A stretch of 64,000 bases of DNA from Calvatia gigantea. Taxonomy: Eukaryota > Basidiomycota > Agaricomycetes > Agaricales > Lycoperdaceae. Location of the stretch: assembly GCA_025093985.1 (NCBI GenBank), contig JACAAK010000009.1, forward strand, positions 2,232,001 to 2,296,000. Reading direction: 5' to 3'. Position numbers and translations under genes: made by a program. The notes under the pieces were generated by a model. That model was not told where the DNA came from, made no database searches, and was given only the letters and a program-made list of their open reading frames with translations. Of the stretch, positions 43,620-55,811 are shown piece after piece. The first letter of the stretch is position 1. Each line of letters opens with the position of its first letter.

Positions 43620-45633
43620 CTTGAAGATTGGTGTAGGTAGGACGTTTGGGCTGCCGTTTTTATAAGGTGTGCATACTTTTCTGCGTCTCTGATGTTCTGT
43701 TGGAGCTGGGTGGTGTGTTTTTTCTGGAAGGTGAACAGTTCCGACTGACTGCAGAATCATTCCGCCGCACCAGATAAGGGTAACCTAATCGAATTGAAAC
43801 CGGCCGCAAACCAAAGCGCAGGATGTCAGATTTTCAATCTACATTTCTACCAACCCTCAAAATGTCACCAGAGTGCTGTCAGCACTGAGTGGGCTGGTGA
43901 CCCAGTTTAACATCTACTAATATCTTTCGCCGCAGTGTATACCCCGTTTGTTCCGTGGCGTTCGTAACTGTTTCGGTGTACCGCCCTGGCGCGTGTGAGA
44001 ACTACATGCTCTGACGCCCCTATCCTACGACCTTGAAAACGACGGGATCTGTTTCCGGGGCGAGGTCATTCAGGCAAGTTGCTAATTACCCAGTCGTTTG
44101 TCGAATTGTACTCGGCACGTAGCCTGTAATCCAGTGTGTGGCTGGATGGGGATGCAGAGTTGCGACAGTAGTCGGGGATCGTGGGTGGCCTTCATAGAAA
44201 GCCATAATGCTGGGGAGGCGCCGAATGCCCAGACTCAGGCACTCAAGACTATGTGTGATCGATAGATGGAGCCTCAGATCCAAACGGCAGTGAGCATCGA
44301 TCCTGGGTACTGAGTATGCAGTCACGACACGGCGTTCTCGTTATGAACTGTCGACCCTCAAGGACTCCAATGGCTTTTCACTGTCACCCTGTTGTGGCCA
44401 CTGTTGGTGCCACGCAAGTAGCCTTCGTTACTATTCCCAAGGGTTCAAGAATATTCGTGCTTGAGGCAACCCAGGATGTTCGTCATTCCGCACGAGTAGG
44501 GTTTCTCTCGATTCCCTACCCTCGCCTGTACCAACAAACACGCGTTGTGGCTACGAGCCACTATCTTGACACCTGGAGATTTTCGCAAAGATGGCCATAT
44601 GACATTATACCTTCACGATCGCGGGCACTGATTGTGACAATTCATCGCTTCAGGCCGCTTCTGTAGTACTGGAAGGTCCTAGATCTAAAAGTTATCTTGC
44701 ACTCGCTCCGCGGTTTCGGCGCAATGTGTGCTTCGACGTGTACCAGTTTTCGCTGCTGCTATAAATTATAAAGATAGGAGTGCGATGGTGCGCACAAGTG
44801 ACCCGGGTGATGATGACGGACTCTGCATTTGTATGCCGCAACAAGCAAACCTACTGTTAAGACGCGGTGTACGTAGACTAGGCTAGTCAAGTAACTACGC
44901 CCCCTTGGCTGGGTGGAGTTTACGCGATAAATGAATCAAGTCCTGAGTAATGATGTGAAGATGTCTAGTAAGGTAAGTTAGAAGTGTTCGGTGTGAGTTC
45001 CAATGCTGTCGTGTAAACTCGCTTCACCAAATTGTCGTCATTGCAGTCCTTCTGCGCCTAGAACTCTTTGGCCCAGGCCAATTGCTCTGCGATTAGGCTG
45101 TATCTACTTTGTGGACGCATCAACAAACTACATGACAAACTATCCCTCCCCGCCAGCGATTGGTGTATCTTTCCTTTCAAAATGACGACAGACCTTGAAT
45201 ATTTGAATCAATGCAATGGGGTATTGAAGTGGCCAATGACCCCGACTTGACGTGGGGGGAGTCTGACATTTGGGTATGGTCATTCCGTTAGTAAGGTATG
45301 GGTTAGCACGGTGGGTGTTTCGAACGCGGAAGCGGGGAGGGTTTAATAAACTGATGCATCGAGGGACGATAACCAGCCGCAGCTGTACATGCGCCATAAG
45401 CATGTTGCTTGCAGCAAGGCTTATTTTGATAACGGTATTTATGTTCAAGCGTTCTAATACCGTCGTAGATACAGTTCGAGCACCACAACCCCATGACTTT
45501 GTTGAATCTTTCCACAGGAATCCTGGTCACCTGGTCCAGGTTCCTCGCTTGTGCCCTTGCTCTCACAGCTGTTTTCTTCTGGCCGTCTCCCACCTTCCCT
45601 TCATATCCCCGTAAGCCCACTGGACACAGAACG
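43620..45633. other. Spacer of unit 2 plus start of a partial third unit
   Basis: Contains decayed spacer related to 40.5-41.5 kb, the third MOCS2A-like relic (own entry), and the upstream region of the metallo-beta-lactamase gene from about 45.3 kb. No intact gene seen. Confidence 0.4.
45070..45270 (+). pseudogene. MOCS2A-like relic, copy 3 (partial)
   Basis: The stretch ctactttgtggacgcatcaaca matches the LYFAAAST coding region of the intact gene (ctactttgcggccgcgtcaaca), and acagaccttgaa with ccaatgaccccgac matches the NTDLEKV...DDPN part. Frames do not stay open and there is no Gly-Gly end. It marks the start of a third, truncated duplication unit. Confidence 0.5.
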
Positions 45634-46680
45634 ATGACAAGGGCCGCCTTCCAGGCAATAAGCCTAACTTCTTCTACATTTCTCGTCCAAGAGTATAATG
45701 ATATATTCTCCGAGCATCCCCATATCTATGTCAAACCATTTCCTTCTGCCGGGACCATGCTTGTCATTGATACTGGGACTGGCGGAAAATCTAATGATCC
45801 TGATATCCAAGTAACAGGTTTACGGAAGTTTCTGGAAACGGTAGAGATAGCGGATAACGAAGACCAGCCGTTGAATGAAGGGGGAAAAATGAAATATGTT
45901 GTTGTCACAACACATTGTCATTACGACCATATCTGTACGCCATTTGGTAAAAAATCCGTTTTGGTTGGAGACTGATGCATGACCATGACAGTGGGCGTCG
46001 AAGATTTGTAAGTCCAAAGAGGAAGAATGCGGAATGCACAGTGCCTAACCCCGGAAAGTAGCAAAGATTCTGTCATTCTGGCCTCGGCCCATTCTAAAGC
46101 CTTCCTGTCACCTTCACATCTCCCAGAACATTCACTTTGCAATGCGTTGCACATCAAAACTCCTGGGTACACCCCCACGCTCGTCCCACATGGATATGTC
46201 ATCACCTCACCTACACACCCCTACACTTCTCTCAATATCACCGTTCTCCACACGCCTGGCCACACTCCGGATGAACTTGCGCTATATGACGTCGATGAAA
46301 TGATGTTATACGTTGGGGATAGTCTCTATGAGCACGAGCCCATCATCTTCCCCAATGAAGGTTCCATAGTGACATGGTTCGAGTCAATGGATTACTTGAT
46401 GGCGCTCGTTGCTGAACAGAACGAAAGACTTCGGAAGAGCCAGAACCCTGGATCCAAGGAGGTTCTGATTAATTCAGGTCATAGGACAGCGGCCCGACCA
46501 GCTATGGAGGTGCTGGTTGCTGCGACAACGTTCATGAATGATGTAGTAAAGGGGAAGGAACCAATTAAGGGGAGATTGACAGTACGAGGTGAAGCTAATG
46601 TGGTCTATGAGCAGGCAGGAGGGAGGTTCTCGTTACGCTGTCCAGCGGGTTTGATCGAAGAGGCGCGTAGAAAGACCTAA
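45634..46680 (+). CDS. Metallo-beta-lactamase fold hydrolase
   Basis: Probable zinc hydrolase of unknown substrate. ATG at 45634 (MTRAAFQAISLTSSTFLVQE). Motif 1, THCHYDHI, is the His-x-His-x-Asp-His zinc site and follows the strand KYVVVTTHCH. Later blocks are LNITVLHTPGHTPDELALYD (motif with the third His), LYVGDSLYEHEPI (Asp bridging both metals) and LIN-SGHRTAARP (last His). Two introns in exon order (about 45938-45995 and 46010-46059) keep frame through ILGVEDFSKDSVILA. It ends EEARRKT at 46680. The tail faces CCDC174, 50 bp away. It could be a lactonase or glyoxalase-like thioesterase; the sequence alone does not decide. Confidence 0.82.
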
Positions 46681-46733
46681 TCACCTTGTCCTTAATAGGT
46701 TGGTGATCTGAACGAACTTGTGTAGGGCATACG

Positions 46734-48014
46734 TTACCGAGTCTTCTTATTTTTGAGAAAATCCTGTTCCAACTGAGCAAGGAACGCGTCTGCGTCTGCG
46801 GTAGGTTTCGTCGACTGCCCCGATTTCTGTGCAGATATGGAAACTGTGGGTGCAGTCGATGCGAGCACGGCAAAGGGATCAAACTCCGTCCGATGAGATT
46901 TGTGTCGCTGCGGGGGTTCAGGGTTAGGAGCGGGAGTGGGGGGTGTCATTTTGGGCTTTTTCCTCCTTTCTTCCAACATCTTCCTTCTTTCCTCGATCTC
47001 GCGTTTCCTTTTCTCCATTGCCCCACTCTTAGTCGCAGTCTCTCGCATGCCTTCTACTTCACCAGGTAATACGTCAACAGCACCGGTCTCCTTCCTTGTT
47101 TTTCCAGTTTCCTCTCTTACAGCCCTCAACTCCTCCATTTGTTTTTTCCTTGTCTCCTCATCCGCCGAGAACTGGTAAAATCCAGCGCCTTTTGCTCGCA
47201 CCTCCCTGGTTGAGTCGTAGTGCACATTGAGCGGATTGTTGTCCTCGGCATACTCCTTTGCAATCTCCGCAATGCGTTCTTCTGAAGGTGTGTACGTAGG
47301 GAAATGGTTGACGGGATTGTGAATCACCTGATCGTCATCTGAGTCCTGGTTGTCGAGGTCATCGCGTGGTAGAAGCTCCCGCGGAACTTCTGACCGTCTA
47401 GCAGTCCGAAGACGACCTGAACTCGTCTTCATACTCAATAACAGGGTCGTCGTCGTCACTGTCATCCTCTTCAGGTCTTGGTACAGTCAATGACTCGTCC
47501 ACGTCGTCGCTGTCCGATTGATAAGCGTCCATACGTTTGCTATCAAACTAGGCAATAGATTAGTGAGCATTACCACTGTAAAGACCAAACACGAACATCC
47601 ACGAGGAGAGCGTCATATTGCTTGTCATCTAAACCGCCGGATTTACCCTTACGAAGCTTGTCATATATCTTGGCTTTACGCTCAAGAGCTGCACGAGCTG
47701 ACTCAAGCGTTGGTTTGCTGACTTCCTCGAACTGAATATCTCTCGATGCACGGGCATTGACTCCTTTGTTTTGACTGGCCCATATTGTAGGTTTCTAAGT
47801 TGTTGATCTTGGTTAGTAGAAGCTTCAGTTCCCGTAAAGTGGCTCTCCCACCCACCTTGTCTGGTCGTTTGACGCCACCAACGAGTTGCGTGGCTACTTT
47901 TCCTGCGGCTTTGTTTTTAACAAACTCAGCTTCCTGCCTCGATAGCTCTGCCTTGAGATCAAAAAATGAGCTTGCACTGACGCCTTTTGCCTTAGCTTTG
48001 GCGGTGTGGGACAT
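46734..48014 (-). CDS. CCDC174-like protein (splicing-associated coiled-coil protein)
   Basis: The start at 48014 gives MSHTAKAKAKGVSASSFFDL, a Lys-rich opening, then AELSRQEAEFVKNKAAG. After an intron come KPTIWASQNKGVNARASRDI, LERKAKIYDKLRKGKS and QYDALLVD: 'W-x-x-x-N-K-G-V-x-x-R-x-x-R-D' and 'ER-K-A-K-x-Y-x-K-L' are signature blocks of CCDC174. Later parts include an acidic Asp/Glu run, VRAKGAGFYQFSADEETRKK, a coiled coil (MEKRKREIEERRKMLEERRK) and the end FLKNKKTR. The human protein acts with the exon-junction/splicing machinery (family knowledge). One surplus base (plus-strand T47418; TTC-A-GGT on the coding strand) breaks the frame between EYEDEF and GRLRTARRSEVPRELLP; no intron fits there. 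Confidence 0.8.
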
Positions 48015-48248
48015 GGGTGAGGTCAGAGAGCGTGCTCGGCGATGCGTGACTGGTCACGTTTTGTCACCCCATTTATAACGCAGACTAACAAGTCATGACT
48101 TCAAGCTTCGGTACTTCAGTGGTGGAAACCGTTGGTGGCTTCTGCTAAAGGCTGCGAAACAGAATAAATAGTTAGATAGTGGCTCTGCATGGTCATATAG
48201 TAACGCCAGAAACTAGTACTGGTCTGAGTAGGTCCAACCATTTGTATA

Positions 48249-49315
48249 CTACGAGTGTGTTTTTCTGCGAACACCCCCTTTCAGACTCGACCAGAAGCTC
48301 CCAAGTCCCTTCCTGAAAACCGACCCCAAGGATCCCGAAAACACTCGACTACGGCGTGCAACCTCCTCTTCCTCTGTTTGAGTCTCAGACTCTGATTCAG
48401 AGTCCGAAATCAATGAAGATGTCTCGTCTGTCGCCCACGAACCCGAAACATCATCAAATCTTCGTGCAGTCGGCGCTCTCTCCAGTCGGCGGTGGATTTT
48501 GCCGAATCCTTTAGCCAAGCTCTCCATAGCTTTCAAAAACCCGATCCATCTTTCCCGAACCATTTCAATTTCCTCCTTCGAGGGAGGATCGGATTTGAGG
48601 GCCTCGGTGTTGGAGTAATGTTGCTTGGTTCGTCTGTAGTACTTGATACATTGCCGCAGCGATGCGCCACACTCGTGAAGTCCACGAATAATTTCGTTGA
48701 CGACCTCAGAGATTTCGGCAGTGGGCACGATATCCTCTACTGCGATCGCACCTAAGGACATATTTAACTTCTTAAGTTTTAATTAACTTGAATATCATTA
48801 CCGCGACGGTATTTCAGCGAAACTCGGATGTCGGAAACGGCAGACTCAATACTCTGAGTAAACTTTGCGACTTCCTTCTCCGCCTTGTCCAGCTCCTTGG
48901 CGTTGGTGTCCGCTCGAGTGGCCACAGAAGACATGTGCTGGAGTATTTGTTCCGTCGACGAACCCGTCCTCAGTGAGTCCACCAGCGCCAAAGAGGAGGT
49001 CGCAAAGTCCCGAGTGAGAGAGATGACACTCGACAATGTCCCACATAGTCGGCCGGCAGCCTTGCGCACTCCATCTAAGCTTGCTTTACCCCGCAGCATG
49101 AGGCCAGGGTTTGCCTCCTCGACTGCAACTACCACAAGGTTCAGATAATCTACTTGTGGTGGAAACAATGCTGGTATCTCTCGAATCCTGGTGAGTGTCT
49201 GTTCCTCAGGTGGTAGCTTGGATAAGGCCAGTCAGAGGTCTTTCTAAGCCAGACCTGTATATTCACAACAACTTACTTTTAGGAACGTGCATACAACAGA
49301 CTGTGATTTCGACAT
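48249..49315 (-). CDS. Coiled-coil protein, hypothetical
   Basis: ATG at 49315 (MSKSQSVVCTFLK), an intron, then LPPEEQTLTRIREIPALFPP and a helical domain (DYLNLVVVAVEEANPGLMLR; VRKAAGRLCGTLSSVISLTR; ATRADTNAKELDKAEKEVAK). A second intron splits the codon after RR and leads to GAIAVEDIVPTAEISEVVNE, another helical region (LRQCIKYYRRTKQHYSNTEA) and an acidic/Ser tail ending GVRRKTHS at 48249. The total is about 330 residues, mostly helical, with no membrane segment or signal peptide. The layout of helices (weak similarity to a helical bundle of the MLKL/HeLo kind) is only an impression. Unknown function. Confidence 0.65.
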
Positions 49316-49832
49316 GTGAAAGAGTCAGTTCAACGGACAGGAAATATGGTCTGGGGTAAGGGGAGAAAAGAGGCGGTCTGAGGTGTTCGGGCGTAAATTT
49401 ATGGGTCAGAAAACAATAAGTCTCATCCCCATCCCTACCATATTTCGTGAATCAAAATCAATCCCTTGTCGATGTTTCTATGTACACCTATTCAATTAGA
49501 ACAATGTTGTCCAGTACAATAACGGAACATCGTCACGAGGACGCCTGAACGTGTATACAATAACAGTCCCAAATTAGATGCCTTCTGCCGTGGCGGCGTG
49601 ATGATCCGTCCACCTGCTGGATCTCACTTACTTCACCATGGACGCGCATACTAGTGCTATATACTACCTATGGTTATATACCTCTCCTACGGCCCTATTG
49701 AGAATCATACAGAGGAAGACACAAATAAAATGAAAAACCTCTCTTCGTCTCGGCTACGCCAGGCTTAGCGTTTCCTGGCGACTGGGGGCGTCATAATATA
49801 CATATAAGCATTCCCCTCGTTATCTGGGGTGT
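49316..49832. other. Intergenic region between a minus-strand gene pair
   Basis: Promoter side of the coiled-coil gene and 3' side of the DUF6534 gene. Low-complexity AT-rich segments, for example the tatatactacctatggttatata stretch near 49656-49681, which is partly palindromic. No coding signal. Confidence 0.4.
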
Positions 49833-51556
49833 TCAAACAGGGGAATCAAGTGATTTCATGAACTGAGGGGAGTAAGTATTCAGCGGGAGCAGAATGTGCC
49901 AGGAAACACTCACCTTCATGCTCAGCCCGCTGTCAGAAATAGTGGTGTCATTGGGGATCTGAAGCAAAATCCCATCCTTCGATCTACTTCCTTCCAGTGG
50001 ACTGGGGTTAGTCGACCGCAGCGTGAGCGACAAGTCCTCCGTGATATTGGAATGTATCCGGATATTGCCCAGCGCACTCAGTTGCTGGATTATAGCAATA
50101 TCATCCCGTCTACGCTGCCGGCCATTTAAGGAAACCAGGAGGGCGCTGGTATACCTATATCATCGTGAGGGTGGTACAAAGAGGGAATGTGAAGAAGAAC
50201 TGACAACTTCCCCAACAATAAGGCCCTGCGAGTTTGTGTTTAATTGGATGCTTATTGACAGTCGGTCTTGGAAAACTTACGGCGCTTGATGGATGCTGGT
50301 GTCTTTATATAGCTCAAATAACACAAGGTCAACCAGAGCTGTTACCGCAGTCACTGCTCCAGTTTCAATGGAGTGGATCATAAGCTTGTTGATTATAGCG
50401 GCGGTACGGTTCCAAGGCGACCCTCGGCTAGCTTCCGTGAGCTGTAAGACATTAACCGTAAGTTTGTGGTCGGACGAGGCCTTGAGTTGCATGAAAAACA
50501 TACAATGGTTATCATGGTTGCTGCGATCAGGATGTCACACGCCGTGCTACCTCCAAGCCACATCTGAATGCGATCGTGGTATATAAGCATGAGAATGCTA
50601 CATTGAAGAGATAATGCGAGACGGACCTCTACTATCCATGTCAATTGTGCTACATGTTCCCACGTTCGTGAAATGCTGAACTTTGACGGTGTCAGACGAT
50701 TGATCGAAAGAAGTATCATAATCACGTACGGAAATTCCCCCGTAGATGGCAGCCACACCCTGTAGCATTGCAACCTGCAGATTCACGGTAACTAGGTGGC
50801 TCTACAACGCTAGAACATAGATTGTACATACCATCGCAATGAGGACTGACATTACCCTGGCGAAGCTAGGATGACGGATCGACACCTGGAGAACCCAGAT
50901 TCTCCTACAGGGTGATAACCACAATCAGCCTCTACGGTGTGACCTGCAGTAGTGCGTGCACATACCAGGCAAAAAACATTTGGACGATCAAGGCAACTTA
51001 GATTGATCCTGTCAATAAGTCTTCCGTAAAGAGGGCACAACTCACTCAGGCCGCTCATGATGGGAAAAGTTGCTCCAGACCACGGAAGATTTTCAGAGTA
51101 AATAGGACTCCCCCAACCAGAGACAAGGGTCACCCATGCATAATGCGTTATGAACCCCGTTTGTAATATCTCCAAGGCAAAAAGCCCAGCGACTATTTAA
51201 AGGTGGGTGAGCGCCATTCGGGACATGGATGGAACGGCTTACTCAAAGACTTGAGGCGCCGGGAATCCTCGGGGTACGTCAGAACGTAGATGTCTACAAA
51301 AGCAATTCAATTTTCCATTTCCGGAATAGAGGATATTTGTCGACTTACAAACTTGCAACACTAACGTCCCCAGCAAGCACCAGTTGAGCACCGTCCCGAT
51401 AAACTGGAAGGTAGTCTGATTGAGGATTGAAGCAAGATGAAAGCGTCCAAGCTTACGATCGGTCCGTTCCTAAATGATACAAGGTTAACTATGGTGTGTG
51501 TGTTCGCCAACTGAAAAAACACACAAGGCAAGGTGATCTTGGGCAAGCGTCGACAT
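49833..51556 (-). CDS. DUF6534 family multi-pass membrane protein
   Basis: ATG at 51556 gives MSTLAQDHLAL; small exons then read NGPITTFQFIGTVLNWCLLG, LQVYIYVLTYPEDSRRLKSL, ALEILQTGFITHYAWVTLVS with GWGSPIY, FFAWRIWVLQVSIRH, CDILIAATMI, LTEASRGSPWNRTAAIINKL and MIHSIETGAVTAVTALVDLV. The pattern 'G..fiGt..n..L.G...lQvY-Y....-D....K', an AWRIW helix, 'sDilIA..m' and 'I...IetG..Ta..A' is the mushroom-specific DUF6534 seven-helix family, which is expanded in agaricomycetes and has no known function. The C-terminal tail (LRSTNPSPLEGSRSKDGILL) is cytoplasmic by analogy and ends at 49833. Many introns make internal edges approximate. Confidence 0.75.
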
Positions 51557-52536
51557 CTTTATAATCTCAGCTTCAGGATCTAAATCTTCCGTGTCGTTTG
51601 AAAACCTGGCTTTTTCAATCGTTCAGATCCAAGATGAAGAAAAAGAAAGTTGAGGATGAGATGCGCAGTATGCGGCTTGGGAAATGATCGGAAATTGAAG
51701 GGAACGGAAGGGAAATCCTTCCTGAGACTCAGCAGAGTCTGGAGAAACGGGGGTGAAAGATGGCGGTGGGGGGGTAGGGAGAAACATGACACTCGGAAAT
51801 CCCCACCCATATATCCTCTGACCCACATCGCACTATGCCAATCTAATGATTCCATTCATACATCAGGACCTAGTTCGTCAGCAATTAACCAGACCAAAAC
51901 TATGGACGCAAATAAGTAGCGGGAGGAAAATGGTGAAGACCCGCCTTCATCGCAGCCCTGGAGATTCGCGGATCGATGCAATCACCATTCATTTGTATAT
52001 AACCGGTCCGCGTTACGATACGATTGGTTCATTCACTGGTAAGTGCGTTTATGGAATCAACATGAGGCCGCGCCTGTACAGTTTTGGGACCTTTCTGGCT
52101 TGGAAACTCCAAGCTTGTTAGGCTAGGCCTGCCTTTGATCATCACCTTTGTCAGAAGCCTGATCGAAGTCATTGAGTGAATCTGACAACACCGCACTCCA
52201 AGTTGTCAGAGGTTCATTTTCAAGGGCGGCCGGTTTCCAACGCCGAGCGGATGGTGCCGCTCCGTACTCAGGGGTACGGACCACGGAAGGGCAGGTTCGC
52301 TGTTCGTCCTTGATAAAAGCACTACCCTCAAAGGACAAGGGTCTGTTTGCATGACACCGCTACCGGTCCCTTTGCATCGTTCGCTATTCAGCGACCGCAA
52401 GGGTGGTAGATACAAGTACTGAAGGAAAGACACCGGATGTCAAGTCTATCCCGAAGGCAAAGACAAAGGGTTGTCCAAGAAAGTACAATCACACTAAAGT
52501 CACATCCGTACAGATTTGTATTCAATGGGACTGGAA
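51557..52536. other. Intergenic region with no gene supported
   Basis: A minus-strand open frame at 52123-52338 (71 codons, MSFEGSAFIKDEQRTCPSVV...) and a plus-strand one at 51846-52121 match no family. G-rich tracts near 51760 and 51768 (ggcggtggggggg). Upstream region of the DUF6534 gene and 3' flank of SDS22. Nothing else recognised. Confidence 0.4.
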
Positions 52537-54217
52537 CTATGCCCGTACATACCTGTACCTGACGTTCAAAAACATTAATGTGTGCATAGAGATCGACACT
52601 TACGTTGCGTCTATCTGTGTGAGCTGTGGTAGCGCAAGCATGACCTTACGTCGGTATCCCGTCATATCGGATGTCTGACACGGGTTAGCTTCAAGATATA
52701 ACGTCCTCAGTGACCGAACATGGTTCAATTGAGCGTCCAGCGCCAAGAGATCTGGGATCTTGTTCCCGTTCATCTGGTCCAGTGATATCAGCTGAAGGTA
52801 TGAAGGTATAGGCATTAAACGAGTCATACCCAAAGTTCCTCCAGCCTTGTCAGGTGGGCAATGTTTTCAATCACACGAATAAAATTGCTGCCCACGTCCA
52901 AAGTCGTTAGTTGTATCTAGGAAAGGAAATGTCAACCGAAGTTCCATTAGCGGAACAAAGTGACTGGGAGGCATGCTCACGTTATGCTCCAGTCCCTCGA
53001 GCTTTTCAATCCCATTATGACTCAAGTAGAGTTGCTCGAGTTCCTTCAAATCTTCTAGGTTCTCAAGTTTCGTTATACGGTTGGACTGCAACGAGAGGAT
53101 CTTGAGGTTTTTCAAGTTACTGAGGCCCTCTAACTTCGTGATCTTATTCTTGCCTAACCATAACTCCTCGAGGTTGACTAAAGCATCTAGTCCTTCTATT
53201 TCCTGGAAGACATCAGGAACGAGTGGTATGGGGTGTAGGAAATATATGCGTACCCGAATCCTGTTTCCTCCCAGTTCCAAACTTCTAAGCATGACAGAAT
53301 GGTTGAGACCAGTTATCTTGGAAATCTTGTTCTGCACGAAATAAACCGTATTCAACGACTTGAGATGTTCTAGATGATCTGGAACACTGCGTAACAAGTT
53401 GAACGACAGGTCCAATGTACTAATGTCAAAAGTAGCGGATACCGTTAGCGTGTCACCGTCCCCACAAACAATGGGCGGAAATGAGACCCATACTAGGAGG
53501 TGAAACTAAGACGTACGTCAGATTCTGTAATTGATCTAGTGCCTCTCCGACATATTTGATTTTGTTGTCGTACAGGTCCAGCTCCTCTAGTAAAACCAAC
53601 TGGTGGAAAACGTCTGGGTCGAGGTGTGATATCAAATTTTGTCGGAGACATAATTTCCGAAGGTAGCCTGCAAAGCGTTGAAGGTGGAGATTCGCCAGAG
53701 AGCGGATTCGAGAATGCAAAAGCTCAAGTTCCTGAGACACATTCGGTATATGTCCATGCGATCCGCGACCCGAGTCATGGTACTTAACTTAGCAGCGACA
53801 AAGCAGCAAAGAATTGAATATACACACGAAAGTCTCGTCAGGGAAATCAGACAAGAAGTCGCCGTTATCTTCTTCCTCACCGTCGCCCCTCTGAGGTGCC
53901 TCGTCTTCTTCCTCTGTGTCATCTTCATACCCAGCAGCTTCTTCCGTTCCTGGGAGAACTACGGAAGCTGTCGGTTCCGATTTCTTGGCCTCGCTACAGT
54001 AACCGGTTCAGCGCTAGCGAAAGCCGAGTTGACGTATAAAGAATGTAACAATTCACCTCCCAGCGCTATTCCTTTCTTCTTCCTTCCCTTTATTCTCTGC
54101 CGAATTGCCCAGAGTCGCCGGTGCCGCGGCCGTGGTCACGTTTGCCGCTTCATTCAAGGCGTCGCTTGCAGATGAAACAGTTCCAACGACCTGTACCTCT
54201 TTCTTTCGCAATGACAT
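52537..54217 (-). CDS. SDS22: Protein phosphatase 1 regulatory subunit SDS22
   Basis: Leucine-rich-repeat protein that binds and matures PP1 (Glc7) in the nucleus. ATG at 54217 gives MSLRKKEVQVVG and an acidic N-terminus (EDDTEEEDEAPQRGDGEEED). Then come about eleven 22-residue SDS22-type repeats: LRKLCLRQNLISHLDPD, LEELDLYDNKIKYVGEAL, LDLSFNLLRSVPDHLEHL, LNTVYFVQNKISKITGL, LRSLELGGNRIREIEGL, LEELWLGKNKITKLEGL, LKILSLQSNRITKLENL, LEQLYLSHNGIEKLEGL, LTTLDVGSNFIRVIENI. The LRR cap reads LYLEANPCQT...YRRKVML. The last exon follows a donor inside DAT and ends TYRYVRA (stop 52539-52537), the usual SDS22 tail. Introns keep phase throughout. An upstream in-frame ATG would add a hydrophobic stretch but is not needed. 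Confidence 0.9.
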
Positions 54218-55811
54218 TATCTCAACTTTTCGTTCTTCAACTAGAACTGAATTTGGTGAGTCTGACGCGGAATTCGGCGTTCCGTGTCCCAAGCGCCAAG
54301 GATATAAAAGTAGAACTTGAATGAAGGCGCCAAAGGAAGTGGCCAACGTTGTTAACCACAAGCTGCAAGTTAACAGCAACCTGTAGAACAGGAGCTTTTG
54401 GATCCAACCTGCCAAAAACAGTGTGGCTGTGGCCTTTATACCATCAGATAAGATATGTAAGGGTTTCGATGACGTCACATAGAAAACCTTACCCTTGCCC
54501 TTTGCACATTGTGCAGAGCGTACCCCTGCAGTGGATCGCGTGTCTGACACACAGAACCATTAATCAGGGGTTCTCTCTTCCGCATGTTCCGATCTTTGAT
54601 GCATCTCCGTGAGACCCGAGGCTGTCACTCAGTCAACCGCCCAAAGCTTCCTCCTGTCTGCCTACCATAGGTCTACCACGAGGCCATGAACGCTTCCAAA
54701 CTTCTTGCAAGCTGCGGTTGTCAAGCGAGAACGCTGGGCACGGTTGGTCAAGTAGGTTCAATTTATTTTACGTGTACTTGTACGGCGCGCAATACGCCGT
54801 ACAAGCCTACAGGACAACTAGCAATAGGATAGGGGAAGAGTATTGTACCTACTATAGTGTATCAGCAACGCATTTTAGTCGTGCTGCATTGTAGAGTATG
54901 ACGAACTAAACTATGTTGTACAGAGGAAAGGATAAAAAAAAAAAGAAAAAACTGGCGAGGATCGGACGTAGAAGGAAACCAACATGCAAACGCGCGACCG
55001 CAACGCAGAGCTAATTCGCCCAGAACCAAAGCCACGCGACCATTGCCAAGAAATGACGGGGAAGAACCCAGATGTATAATAAAGCGACTAGAGAGTATGT
55101 TGCAGTTAATAATCGGAGCTAGTAGCGGTAGGAGACTATTCGGAATGAACCGTATTATTATTAAGGTGACACAGACACAAGAGCGGTTGCGAGGGTAGAG
55201 GGTGACAAGAGGATGTGAAATGGCTGGAGCGGGTGGAACGCCGGGGAGGCGGCAATCAACCTGGTTTGGAAGATGAGTGTCGCGTAAGGGGTACGGACCG
55301 TGGGGTGCTTGATGGTGAAGTCATAGCGTGGCATTCATAGGGCCATAGCCAAAACTTCCAGAAAGATCGCAGGAAAAACTGTAAAAAAAAAAAACACAGG
55401 TACGAAGAAAGGCGAAGAGAACCATATTCCCTGGGCCTAAACCAAAAGCCAAGTCGGGGGGACACAAGGAAGAAAATACGAAGCCAAACGTTCGAAACCC
55501 AATGCACGCGGACGGAAATGGAAAGTGCAAATAACTGTAGTACTACAACTCCGACGATGACGCAGGCCGCAGGGTCGGGAGAGAAACGGTCCAATCAGAA
55601 ATAATTGCAAGTAGGCAGAGGCACGAGGACGAGATGGGAGGATGCAGTCCGATATGACGAGGGTAAACAGTAGGTTCCATCACTCCCCCCCACCCTTGCA
55701 CGTGTGATATATGCTTGTATGAAGGGAAGCAAGAGCGTTCAGGTCCTGCCACGGTGAGTAGCAAATGCCACTGCCGATATGCAGTTCAACATCCACAGAC
55801 CACCTCTCCCA
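54218..55811. other. Intergenic region, 3' UTR of the PAS-GATA gene
   Basis: 1.6 kb between two minus-strand genes. The upstream side of SDS22 includes a reading frame in phase with its start (54218-54550). There are A-rich tracts near 54938 and 55382. The strand facing the PAS-GATA gene is its 3' UTR. No gene was recognised. Confidence 0.4.

Larger units (their letters stand above)
42130..45070 (+). repeat. Segmental duplication, unit 2
   Basis: Second unit: MOCS2A relic (+), JAB-like copy 2 (-) and spacer, in the same order and orientation as unit 1, about 3.2 kb further on (JAB start codons 40411 and 43619). A partial third unit follows at 45.07-45.27 kb, where the MOCS2A-like sequence begins again. 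Confidence 0.65.
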
